Notes under the pieces: generated by a model
The model's input: the letters and a program-made list of their open reading frames with translations, nothing else
Told to the model about the DNA's origin: nothing
Databases searched by the model: none
Part shown: positions 1 to 9,055 of the stretch, piece after piece
Position numbering within the stretch: the first letter of the stretch is position 1
Layout of the letters: the number at the start of each line of letters is the position of its first letter
Position numbers and translations under genes: made by a program
Source: Mermis nigrescens
Taxonomy: Eukaryota; Nematoda; Enoplea; Mermithida; Mermithidae
Length of the DNA: 64,000 nt
Direction of reading: 5' to 3'
Assembly: GCA_036768485.1 (NCBI GenBank)
Contig: JAVLUZ010000145.1
Coordinates: 21,578,706 to 21,642,705, forward strand

Positions 1-232
1 ATAGGTCGGACAAAACGTGTGGAAGTTACCGATTGGCTTATATTTTGAAAGCATCTACACATTCAGGGTTGGAGCGTCAACAACGGTACTGTTTTTGAAT
101 TATCATACAATTATGTGATGGAGCAGAATAAAACTAAGCAGCCCTGTGGAAACTACTGTATCAAAATTTGATCTTTTAATATTCTTGTTTTTTTTTCTAA
201 TATTTTAGTCCTTCTTTGGTTTGGTCCACCAC
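1..232. other. No feature seen
   Basis: AT-rich sequence before the first MITE. I see no exon, RNA gene or repeat that I can support. Confidence 0.5.
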
Positions 233-470
233 CATAGATGGTTGGCACCAAAACTCTGGGTGAGGGGGGTGCAACATTTTGCAAAGGTCAAACAATAGCC
301 CTAAAAATGTTGGTATGACGAAAAAACACCATTTTTTAAAGTTTCTCGTCGAGCACTATCCATTGGCATCCTAAAATTGCGAGAAAAAGCAACAAAAATT
401 GAATTCTGTGGGTGTATTTTGGTTTCTCGGGGGGTGCATACCCCTCAAATTCCCCCCACGCTGAGGTGTG
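233..470 (+). mobile_element. MITE family A, copy 1
   Basis: Diverged copy of the ~245-bp family described at 42400-42643. It begins CATAGATGG and carries the AACACCATTTTTT core and the conserved GAGCACTATCCATTGGCAT stretch. The right end (CACGCTGAGGTGTG) is altered and I find no clear target duplication. Confidence 0.75.
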
Positions 471-905
471 TCAATATGTTAAATTGAACGAAGGGTCAAT
501 AAATTGATAGCATGAGCAAAAATATTTAGATATATCGTTCTTCGACGTTTTCATCCAGCACTATGAAATGAAATCAAGGAATGGGACTAGAGAAAAAATT
601 GAAGGCCGGCTAATTTCTTGATGCATCTGATAGCTTCTTGGGGTTTATTATGAGCAGACGTTGAGTTTTGACTTTTTAAGAAGAGAAAAAGGAAAATTTA
701 GCTAGTGCAGGTCATTTAAGTCCAAAAAAATTGAAATTTTTTTTGGTCTTTTGTTTAGTGATGACACTCATCTGAAAACTGCTAGCTAAGTGGAATCAAA
801 GGATTGGAAAAGGGAATAAAATGAATTTTTCGACTGATTCTTTAATGGATCGGCCAATTTTCTAGGGTTTAGAGGCAGACTTGAGTTTTGTTTTGTAGTC
901 TAGAT
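471..905. other. No feature seen
   Basis: AT-rich sequence between two MITE copies. No coding signal is visible. Confidence 0.5.
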
Positions 906-1146
906 CATAGGTGGGCGGCATCAAAGTTCTGGGGGTTGCAAGATTTTTTCAAAGGTCAAAAATGGCCTGAAAAATGGTGGTATGGTGAAAAACACCATTT
1001 TTCAACGTTTCTCATCGAGTACTATCCATTGGTATCGAAAAATTGCGGGAAAAAACAAAAAAAATTTCAAAAATTGGATTCTTGGGGTATTTGAAGTTCT
1101 GAGGGTGTGCATACCCCCCAACCCCCCCCTCCTTCGCCCAGGTATA
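906..1146 (+). mobile_element. MITE family A, copy 2
   Basis: A 241-bp copy starting CATAGGTGGGC. It is flanked by an 8-bp near-perfect target duplication, GTCTAGAT (898-905) and ATCTAGAT (1147-1154). Core features are as in the 42400-42643 copy. Confidence 0.85.
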
Positions 1147-1154
1147 ATCTAGAT

Positions 1155-2138
1155 CCGTTAGAAAAAGGAAAAACTCGTTTGGAAATAAAGCAAAGCCAGG
1201 TCCAAAATTCGAATTTTTTGGTTTCCGCATACTTACGATAATCAGCTGCTAGATATGTACATAGGTACTGTGTATATATCTCATGCGATAACGTTTAAAT
1301 TATCCCTTCAGGTCATTTTAGCATGTATATTCAGCTATTTAAGCTGAAAATTTAGAGTTTTTGTTCTTCGCCGAACCCCGATATTAATATAATACTTAAT
1401 TAATTATCAATGTTATATATGTATATCATATTTAGCTCTTTATTAAATCATTAAAGATTTTCAAACAATTTTCAGCTCTTAATTAAATCATTAAAAATTT
1501 TCAAAAAATTTTCAGCTTTGTTCCATGCCTAGCGACGAAGCGGGCGCTTCATTCGTCGAATATACGCTCTGGTTTTATAGGCTTTGTAATCGGAGACACT
1601 GATCGCGTCGAGAGTGGTGTGTTGTTTGTGGAAAAAAGCGCCAAACGTCAGTAGACGCATTTGTGTATTCGATTCTTTTATCGTCCTAATGTAAAGTGCA
1701 CGTCTGGATTGAATAAAGTGTGCGTTTGCGTTGCTTTAACGGATACTCGTTATTTTTTATCGCATTTTACTCGTATCGATTGAGATCAATCTGGCTAAAA
1801 GGTGTACATAAGTATCGCGTAAATTATTGCGTGTTTTCGGGTTACTATTGAAGCACTGGCGTTGTATAAAGTTTTTATTTTTCGACTAATTTAGAATTAT
1901 TTATTACCTCTATTAATCGTGTTTTAATGTGTTACGGTATAAGATTATTAATTTCAAATTTTACGCCAATTTTTGCGTTGATGTTCCGCTTAAAAGTCGT
2001 AGATCCAGAAACTTATTGTTCTGCTTTTAAAAGTTCTTTTGCAAGTCCAAAAACGGGTTTTGCTTATTCAAAAAGTGAGTGTGAGTGTATGTCTCGAAAG
2101 GTGTGACGTTTTCCTCTTGCTTTTGTTGAAAGACTGTT
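1155..2138. other. No gene seen; AT-rich, duplicated 30-bp tract
   Basis: There are two adjacent near-copies of a tract reading CTCTTNATTAAATCATTAAA around 1435-1505. The more GC-rich part at 1520-1760 has no open frame of note. No gene is supported. Confidence 0.45.
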
Positions 2139-2146
2139 ATGCCCAC

Positions 2147-2347
2147 TATACATGTTACAGGGGAAATGGGGGATTTCCACACTCAAAGTCGGCCGTCCCT
2201 CCCCCACCCCCTTCCCCCCAAAGCCAGAAAGTTTTTGACCCCCTCCCCAATTTTTAGAAAAACAATTAAATTTTTTGGCCTTTTTACGTGTTTTTTTGGC
2301 CGAAAATTTGAGGTCAGATACTCCCCCCTAAATCCGTTATATGTATG
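2147..2347. mobile_element. MITE family F-like (201 bp), C-tract rich
   Basis: Its ends (TATACATGTTACAG and TTATATGTATG) form a short imperfect inverted repeat. The flanks ATGCCCAC (2139-2146) and ATGCCTAC (2348-2355) form an 8-bp target duplication with one mismatch. The interior has oligo-C runs and the string TTTTTGACCCCCT, shared with a second copy at about 50355-50570. The 8-bp duplication suggests a hAT-type non-autonomous element. Confidence 0.7.
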
Positions 2348-2355
2348 ATGCCTAC

Positions 2356-3744
2356 TGTTTTCTTTTTACGGGTCAAAGATTTTGAGGCTCATACGAAGAA
2401 TTTTTGGAACGATCTTTGTACATCTTTGTGTCTTTGTGCTCAAAGTATAGGCAGTTTTTGGCCGAAAATTCATTGTTCAGAAAAAAATCGGAGTTTTCGT
2501 TCAATAAAAACAGTGCTTTTGACAAAAAAAATTTCTTCGCCCTCTGCGACATTAATTGTCGTAAAGCGGTTTCATTCAAAGATAAGAATAAATCAAAAGT
2601 ATCTGAAATTTTCGATAACTGTCGAAAGGCTCTATTTTCTCAATATTTTTTGGATTACGGCTGTTATGTCTCAATTCAATACTCGTCTATTTTTATCATT
2701 TATGATTATGAAACAACTGATTATCGATTGAAAAACGAAAATCTTAGCTTCTCGTAGGATTTTCGACAGAAACATAGCTTTGCATAAAGCCAAAAAACCG
2801 GACAAAGCGTCCAAAAAATAGTTTGTTGATGTCTAGTTGTATTCTTAATTTGAAGAGAACCGAGTTTAATCCAATTTTCAATTGTTATACAGAACATATG
2901 CTTATAATGTTCGGCTTATGCAAGATCAGTTTTTTAGCGAAATCGCCTTCGTAAGTTTCTATCAGAAATCCGCATCGTGTCCAGTTTTCATTTCCAAATT
3001 TAAAATGTACCTATCTCAACTTTCTGAATTAAAATTGCAATCATAACCTCCCAAAAAGTTGAGAAACTTCGCCCCAAACTCTTATTTTATCAACAACACT
3101 CGATATTTGGCAGACATCAAAGGTAAATATCTTCACAGTTTTTAAAGGAGATTTGAAACTTTGGGATTGATTTGTTGAATTGAAATGAATTCTTCAGAAG
3201 CAATGAAGTGTCAGAGGATTTGATGTGTTGTGTTTGTTGTCTAGGAGAATGTTGTTTAATGTCTGAGATGATACTGTTGACACACACAAATGGTGTGTCA
3301 GTCTCTGTGTTAGTTCATCAGTGGAACACACACACATCACAAAGACGGGGGGGGGACACAACGAAAGGAATATCACATCTGAGAATGATTCTGTCTAGAT
3401 TTTATATGAAGAAATCCCGTTTCCACGAAGGTATGAATACACATATGAATGAATTAGAGAAAAAGAGTGTTTCAGAAACACTGCTGTGAAAGGGACACAG
3501 AAACTCTGTGACACACACACACACATCACAATGAATTCTGAGAATGCTGCATAGATTTTATATGATATGAAGACGTTTCCAACGAATTAGAATGAACTAG
3601 CCAAAAGCAGATTCCACAACAGTATTACAAGTAGACTTCAGATACTGAAAGAGTGCTAGAACTGTTTCAAACTGCAGCTTCAAGAATTTTACAAATTACT
3701 ACAACAACAACAGATAATGGTGCTGGTGCAGATCCGCATCTTTA
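2356..3744. other. No gene seen; CA/GT microsatellites
   Basis: Between 2345 and 2757 two overlapping + frames stay open for about 120 codons each, but this is low-complexity AT-rich sequence with no recognisable protein. CA-rich tracts lie at 3280-3360 and 3505-3530. I support no gene here. Confidence 0.5.
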
Positions 3745-4130
3745 ATGGTAACGTGAATTCAGCTTTCTTTTAATGGTGCCTAAAAATGCAAATTGCAGTA
3801 TGTCCATTATGCTTAAAGTATAGGTTTTTTGCCGTCTTTTCATAGACAGAATCATAAGTCGTCTGGAAGAAGCTGGAAATTTTTTTTGCGGAAAACGCGC
3901 AAAATTAGTGCCGAAATTGGCGCAAACCGAAAAATACCCGACAAATCGATTAAGAAATAAAAAAGCCTTGTTCTGTACGTAAACCACTCTTCTGACGTAA
4001 AAATAAAGTTTTTAGAGCGTTAAGAAAGTCAGTAAATGTCAATAATGAGCACTGCCCGGCGCCAAGCGCCGGAAAATTTGAAAAATCGTGATAAAAAATG
4101 GATCCTACCCCCCCCCCTCCTCTAAGTCCG
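3745..4130. repeat. Dispersed repeat related to 48811-49771
   Basis: It shares with 48840-49771 an ordered set of blocks: TTATGCTTAAAGTAT followed by a TTTTGCCGT-like stretch, then AATAAAGTTTTTAGAGCG with TCAGTAAAT-like sequence. Both end in a C-rich segment, CTCCTCTAAGTCCGCGCTGGG here and CTCCCTCTAAATCCGAGCCTG there. The shared order indicates two diverged copies of one non-autonomous element. Confidence 0.55.
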
Positions 4131-4699
4131 CGCTGGGCCGAGTATTGTTCTTCTTCTGTTTTCCGGTTATGTCGTAACGTCTTGTACTTCTGGCGTCGTT
4201 TATTGGCGTTTTTTGTACGTGTTGTCGCAAAACATTTAATTTCTCTACTTTTTATCGCACTTGTTTCCTATTTACACTAACGCGGCATAGTAATTCAACT
4301 TTACACGAAATAAACAATAAGCTAGATTCATAAAATGACCAAATTAGAGAAGTGGTCCGAATGGTCGTCGAAGGTGCTCGAGCAAATTTTTGTTGCAATT
4401 CAAAGTCCTGCGCTTCAAAAAATTCAATTCCGTTCTGTAGCCGTTCGCTTTTTATGGAAACAGTTGTCGCTTTTTGTGTGTGCATGTTTACTATCGCATT
4501 CGTTTTGTTTTTACGGTCGCGTGAAAGTGCAAGTTCTATGTTGATATTGGCGGCTATAAAGTTCTTTGAGGTTTTGCGTTTCTCGATCTTAATGAACATT
4601 TTTTGGAGGCCCAAATTTTGGCACATAATGCACACTGTGCGTGCATGTACAAGTATGTATTTCTAGCAAAATCCACATGTAACATATGTACATATGCCG
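4131..4699. other. No gene seen
   Basis: Frames on both strands are open for 60-127 codons across 4252-4666 simultaneously, which is a compositional effect. No family features are recognisable. Confidence 0.5.
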
Positions 4700-4770
4700 A
4701 AGGAAGGGTATTATCCTTAGCACGTCTCCACCTTCGGAAAAACGTATCCTTGAACAAAGTTTTTTCTACA
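4700..4770. repeat. Left arm of a large inverted repeat
   Basis: This block (about 70 bp, including TATTATCCTTAGCACGTCTC and a CTTGAACAAAG stretch) is repeated in inverse orientation at 5465-5535. The arms enclose a MITE and two hairpins. Together they could be the ends of one older transposon. Confidence 0.6.
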
Positions 4771-4974
4771 AGTCATCGATTATAGTCATATTTGATACAC
4801 TGATGACGAATATGATAGTCATTTTTAACGAAAACGCGTAGGTACATCTAAAATTATTCATGCAAATTTATCCACATTCGACTAAACTGCTGACACTCAT
4901 CCAAACTGCCGACATACTCATTCTGAACTGCTGACACATAACCGCTGACTCAAGTGGCTCTTCCTGCTGGTAAC

Positions 4975-5111
4975 CGTACGTGGGCAGCAATAAAATTCTG
5001 GGGGAGGGGTCAGGCAGGATGGGTTAAATCGCCAAAAATCTTACTAAAAATAGAATTCTGAGGATTTACAGTAATCTGGGGGTACAAACAAACCCCCCAC
5101 GCCCATGTATG
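4975..5111 (+). mobile_element. MITE family C, copy 1 (137 bp)
   Basis: Ends CGTACGTGGGC and GCCCATGTATG form an inverted repeat. The flanks CTGGTAAC (4967-4974) and CTGGTAAT (5112-5119) are an 8-bp target duplication with one mismatch. The interior reads GGTTAAATCGCCAAAAAT and is shared with 7488-7632. The end sequence resembles family A, so the two families probably used the same hAT-type transposase. Confidence 0.8.
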
Positions 5112-5148
5112 CTGGTAATCTCTTCCTAATCTCTGCTAGAGGCTTCGG

Positions 5149-5257
5149 ATTGGTGCCAGACATGGGCTAAGCCTAAGACACAAATGGGCAAAATTGTCTC
5201 GCTCGCTCCTCAATCTCGCCCATTTATCTCAGGCTCAGCCCATGTGCTGGCACCAAT
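5149..5257. repeat. 109-bp hairpin, ~37-bp arms
   Basis: The sequence starts ATTGGTGCCAGACATGGGCT and ends with its near-complement CATGTGCTGGCACCAAT. Arms of about 37 bp surround a short loop rich in CTCGC. It is immediately followed (5265-5345) by a second hairpin built on CATAACTAAGCC and GGCTTAGTTATGAGC. Both look like small fold-back MITEs. Confidence 0.75.
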
Positions 5258-5405
5258 GTGAATCACATAACTAAGCCTAAGCAATTGGTAACAGCAGTCC
5301 TTAGTTAATCATAACCATTTTCTTCGCTCCGGCTTAGTTATGAGCTAATCAAATCAGGCCACACAGGTCATGCTTAATTTCAGATTTGAATAAAACTTGC
5401 ATATA

Positions 5406-5470
5406 CAGGCACGTATGTAGCTGGCCGTCCTATTTTGGGGGGACCAACACCAATTCTGGGGGATGCAGAA
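5406..5470 (+). mobile_element. MITE family D, fragment
   Basis: CAGGCACGT...AGCTGGCCGTCCTATTT matches the start of the family-D element at 31689-31846. Only about 65 bp of the left end remain here. Confidence 0.65.
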
Positions 5471-5535
5471 AAAACGCTGTTCAAGAATACATTTTAATCG
5501 GAGGTGGAGACGTGCTAGGATAATACCCGAAGGAA
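5465..5535. repeat. Right arm of the 4.7-5.5 kb inverted repeat
   Basis: Inverse copy of 4700-4770: CGTGCTAGGATAATACCCGAAGG here matches the complement of the left arm. It is contiguous with the minisatellite element that follows. Confidence 0.6.
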
Positions 5536-5579
5536 ACTGGCCCAACCCGTAAATCCTACTAATGAAAAAGATAGGGAGA

Positions 5580-6010
5580 AATAAATAGCATGATAAGCAT
5601 AGGTAGCCACACACGGAGCCTGGACCAAGATAAGCATAAGTAACCACACCCGGAGCCTGGGAGAATCGGCGAAACCATGATAAGCATAGATAACCATACC
5701 CGAAGTCCGGGAGGAACGGTGGAACCATGATAAGCATAGGTAACCACACCGATAGCCTGGGAGAAACGGCGAAACCATGATAAGCATAGGTAACCAAACC
5801 GGGAGCCTGGGAGAAATGGGACAAACGGCGAAACCATGATAAGCATAGGTAACCACACTGGGAGCCTGGGATAAACGGCGAAACCATGATAAACATAGGT
5901 AACCACTCCAGGAGCCTGGGAGAAACGGCGAAACCATGATAAGCATAGGTAACCAAACCGGGAGCCTGGAAAAAACGGGAGAATCGGCGGAACCATGATA
6001 AGCATAGGTA
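5580..6010. repeat. ~51-bp minisatellite, about nine units
   Basis: The phrase CCATGATAAGCATAGGTAACC recurs roughly every 51 bp (range about 38-60), each followed by a CC-GGAGCCTGGGAGAAACGG block. Because 51 is a multiple of three, several minus-strand frames stay open for up to 200 codons. I judge these ORFs to be by-products of the repeat. Confidence 0.9.
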
Positions 6011-6185
6011 ATCACACCCGGAGAAACTTTTCTCCCAACGGAGGAAATTTTGATGGGAGAAACGTTTCTCCCGGGAAAAACGTTTCTCCCACCGAAGAAG
6101 ATTTGGTTGGGAAAAACGTTTCTCCCGGGAGAAACGTTTCTCCCTCCGGCGGAAATTTTGATGGGAGAAACGTTTCTCCCACCGG
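6010..6185. repeat. Cluster of 18-bp perfect palindromes
   Basis: The palindrome GGGAGAAACGTTTCTCCC and one-base variants of it occur about six times in 175 bp. Spacers such as GGAGGAAATTTTGAT separate them. The pattern would fold into a series of short hairpins. In minisatellite 5580-6010 the GGGAGAAACGG block may be the source of the palindrome half. Confidence 0.85.
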
Positions 6186-6398
6186 AGGAAACACTAGTAG
6201 GATTGACGGGTTGGCCAGGAAACTAGTACGAGGCAGTGCAAATGAGCGGATATTAGCAAAGCGGTTGTTGATATCCTTTATTACTTATTATAATTAAAAA
6301 TTACTTATTGATTATGCGTTTGCGGAGGCTATCGATTTCATCAATTCGCTCGCTAGTGGCATCGGTAAACTATATATATCATCTCGTGGCATTATCAC

Positions 6399-6628
6399 CA
6401 CACCTTGTGGGGTATGCAGTACGCAGCCCGTATAAGGCCGAATACCCTTCTCCGACTTTAATTTTTGAATTTTTTTCAGTTTTTTCCAATTTTTTGATGC
6501 CAATGGATAGTGCTCGATTAGAAACGTTGAAAAATGGTGTTTTTTTCGCCATAACACCATTTTGAAGACTATCTTTTGACCTTTGAAAAATCTTGCACCC
6601 CCCATAAATTTGATGCTGCCCATCTATG
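6399..6628 (-). mobile_element. MITE family A, copy 3
   Basis: Reverse copy of 230 bp running from CACACCTTG to GCCCATCTATG. Flanks ATTATCAC and GTTAGCAC match at six of eight bases. The internal AGTGCTCGATTAGAAACG core is conserved. Confidence 0.8.
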
Positions 6629-6979
6629 GTTAGCACACTGTAAAGAATTTCGATCACCCCGGAATGGTTTTCTGTCAAAAATTTTGCTTTAAGCCTAGAC
6701 AATTCCATTTTTCTTCGAGAAGTCGATCATGAAAATCCTTGCATGACCTGTCTTAAGATGCAATATTTGACTTCAGCCAAACAAATTTAATTTGCACTTA
6801 TGTATCTGCGAAGTTTTCTTCCAAGAGGGCTGTCCTGCATGATATCCTGAAAATCGATTCCAAACATGTCCAACCATATAATTTTAGAAAGAATGAGTAT
6901 AGCGGGGTTGACAAAACATTTCCACGTGACGCGACAAAGCGTCCCCACGACCAAGCATTTAAAAACGTCTTCCAAAACA

Positions 6980-7930
6980 TTGATCTTTTGAAAAGTTATT
7001 GAAATATGTTTTTTTGTGATGTGTTCTTTGTTTAAATTTCTACGAGTACTGCAGCTATTGCTGCGAAGTGTCTACAAAATATGGTAATGATAAATATCAA
7101 CTGTGATTTTTGAAGTAAAGCATGATAAATACTGACGCAAAGATTGAAAATACAAATAAGAGAAAAAGCGAAAATAGTAAAAGATGAAATATATAAAAGT
7201 AAATAAGCGATTTAAAATAAAAACTCAATAAATTAAATTGAAAGAAGCATGTAGAAATTGAGAGAAAGTTCGTCAAATTTCAAGCATTTTCACTATTTCA
7301 TTCAGCTATGACCAATAGATGCAGAGTATGGCCGATTTGAGGGGGGGGGGGTCGGACGATCTGGGACGGGTCGGAAATTAAGCTTTTTTGGGGCCAAAAT
7401 AACCTCAAAAATTGCTTAAAATGTTAAAATAGCGTTCTAACTGCGTAATTTTCTAGAATGTTGGTACCTCCACAAACCTTATGTGTGCGTATGCTTGGGC
7501 AGCACCAAAATTCTGGATGGTCAGGATGGGGTAAATCGCCAAAAATGTTACTAAAACTAGAATTCTGGGGGTCTAAAGTAATATGCGGGGGTATTTCAAC
7601 TTGGGGATACAAACCGCCCTCATGCACATATGCGGTCTGGACTTCAGTAATGGCTACAATGCCAACTGTACTCTGATCTAAAACAACAGCGAGACAGAAA
7701 TCAAAGCATATACACCAATAAGCGCGAATTAACAATATAAAATTGAAAAATTTTATTGTGCGTTGACCAGGCAGGTTATGCGACGCGGTGCACTCGCCAT
7801 GAGCATAATTTGATGAGCGAAAATGCCAAAAACAGCATTCGGCATTGCGGGGAAAGAAGGAGACGCTTTGAGAGGACGTTTTGTTGTGGATGTTCTGACC
7901 ATGGACGTTTTGTCGTGGGAACGTTTTGGC
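6980..7930. repeat. Long dispersed repeat, copy 1 (pairs with 51.74-52.63 kb)
   Basis: Two stretches match the region near 51.75-52.63 kb in order. The first is AAATAAGCGATTTAAAATAA-type sequence near 7200. The second is TATGCGACGC...GAGCATAATTTGATGAG near 7780. Both copies then run into a degenerate GGACGTTTTGTCGTGG repeat (7860-7930 here). A family-C MITE interrupts this copy. I see no coding capacity. Confidence 0.55.
7488..7632 (+). mobile_element. MITE family C, copy 2
   Basis: It shares GGGCAGCA..AAAATTCTGG and GGTAAATCGCCAAAAATGTTACTAAAA with 4975-5111 and ends in a CATGCACATATG terminus. No clear target duplication is left. Confidence 0.7.
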
Positions 7931-8059
7931 AAGAGTAACCATTGATGCACAGCATGGCGGATTGGGATGAGGGTCAACAAGACTGGTATTCAAAAATTAG
8001 ATTTTTTGGGGCTAAAATAATCTCAAAAACTGGTATGAATGCTTAAATAACGTTAAAAC

Positions 8060-8165
8060 TATAGTCTGTTTCACATAACTTAGTGCGTAAATTTTAAGAA
8101 TTTTCATCGACAGGAAGCTACGATGATTGTATATCAGAACAATGCTATAATCGCAATCTGTCAGC
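8060..8165. mobile_element. TAGTCTGTTTCACA MITE, partial copy
   Basis: Begins TATAGTCTGTTTCACATAAC and continues with the half of the palindromic MITE described at 8367-8533 in reverse. The other half is missing. Confidence 0.75.
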
Positions 8166-8366
8166 TTATCACTGTTTGTAATTAATTTCAAGCACTAGTG
8201 GAGAAAATATTTTCAAGTTATATCCATTTCTGGCGGCCTCGTTTTCCTCAGAAAATTTTCCATTTTCTCCATTCTGGTGGGTGTAGAATCCAACCCCCTT
8301 GTGCACGTCTGGTTGTGACAGCCGTAGCACAGAACATGGCCTACGATTTGTAAGCTCGTAAAGAAC

Positions 8367-8533
8367 TATAGTCTGTTTCACACAACTTCGGCCATAAATT
8401 TTAAACCATCTCTGACAACAAGCTGACAGATTGCGATTATAGCATTGATCTGATATAGAATTATCGTAACCCTGGCTTACTGTTGATGAAAATTCTTAAA
8501 ATTTATGCACGAAGTTATGTGAAACAGACTATA
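8367..8533. mobile_element. Palindromic TA-flanked MITE (167 bp)
   Basis: The two ends are inverse copies: TATAGTCTGTTTCACACAAC and TATGTGAAACAGACTATA. The inner parts also pair (TAAATTTTAA...). The TA dinucleotides at each end fit a Tc1/mariner-type TA target, so the family is probably moved by such a transposase. Further copies are at 26932-27088 and, truncated, at 8060 and 63224. Confidence 0.85.
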
Positions 8534-8567
8534 AAATAAATGCATTTCGCAGACTGGAAAATGCAAT

Positions 8568-8814
8568 AGTCTGTTTCATTCCGAACGGCCCATTTTTCGC
8601 TAATATCGTATTACTGCAATAGATTTTAACTACACAAATGGAATCTTCAATTAAGCTGTCGTCTGGTTGCTTTAAACTCTTCTTACTTAAGTTTAATGTG
8701 CTTTGCTTCACATGTGGCGCATCAACAGACTGCTGCAACATCGTAACCCGTAGAATATTCTGCTACAGTTATAAGCCATAAAACAAAAATGGGCCGTTTG
8801 GAATGGAACGGACT
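8568..8814. mobile_element. MITE with 30-bp inverted ends
   Basis: Left end AGTCTGTTTCATTCCGAACG followed by GCCCATTTTT, right end the inverse (AAAAATGGGCCGTTTGGAAT). About 247 bp long. The first bases resemble the neighbouring TAGTCTGTTTCACA family but the rest differs. Confidence 0.8.
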
Positions 8815-8940
8815 GCAGTGTACGAGTACACATTAAATTCATAATTATCGTACCGGACTTTCTGTTTACATCTGATTTAGGAGGCAATCAGGAAAGCAAG
8901 ATGTCAATTCAATTCATTTGATTACTTATTCTGACTGATA

Positions 8941-9055
8941 ATGGCGGATGATTCTGGAGCTGAGACAATTGCAGAAATTCTTGTTTTTAGCTCAGGTTTC
9001 GCACTCGCTATCGTTATTTTGACTATAGTACCAACGGCAATTTATAGAACAAATG
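8941..9055 (+). CDS. Exon 1 (start codon, first membrane segment)
   Basis: ATG at 8941 opens MADDSGAETIAEILVFSSGF and a hydrophobic stretch ending PTAIYRTN. The donor is AAATG|GTATCT, leaving one base for the next codon. If unspliced the frame would stop after only 44 codons at 9073-9075. The first ATG of the open stretch was chosen as start. Confidence 0.65.

Larger units (their letters stand above)
5532..6222. mobile_element. IR-bounded element made of minisatellite and palindromes
   Basis: About 26-30 bp inverted repeats lie at 5532-5563 (CTGGCCCAACCCGTAAATCC) and 6192-6222 (the complement reads CTGGCCAACCCGTCAATCC). Between them nearly everything is tandem repeat: the 51-bp minisatellite and then the palindrome cluster. 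It looks like a fold-back element whose interior was replaced by repeats. No ORF I trust lies inside. Confidence 0.65.

Noticed and set aside
2345..2757. Overlapping open frames of 128 and 117 codons on the + strand
   Set aside because: Two frames are open over the same AT-rich bases, there is no family resemblance, and no splice or promoter support.
4252..4666. Open frames up to 127 codons on both strands
   Set aside because: Three frames are open at once, which points to base composition. No recognisable protein.
5354..6015. Minus-strand frames of 148-200 codons with repeated YLCLSWF-like peptides
   Set aside because: They are translations of a 51-bp minisatellite, whose length is a multiple of three, so open frames are expected without coding function.
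5580..6185. Possible CRISPR array because of regular repeats and palindromes
   Set aside because: Units are tandem without unique spacers, and the window is clearly animal DNA.
7424..7993. Minus-strand frame of 189 codons
   Set aside because: It crosses a family-C MITE and a degenerate minisatellite; no protein features.
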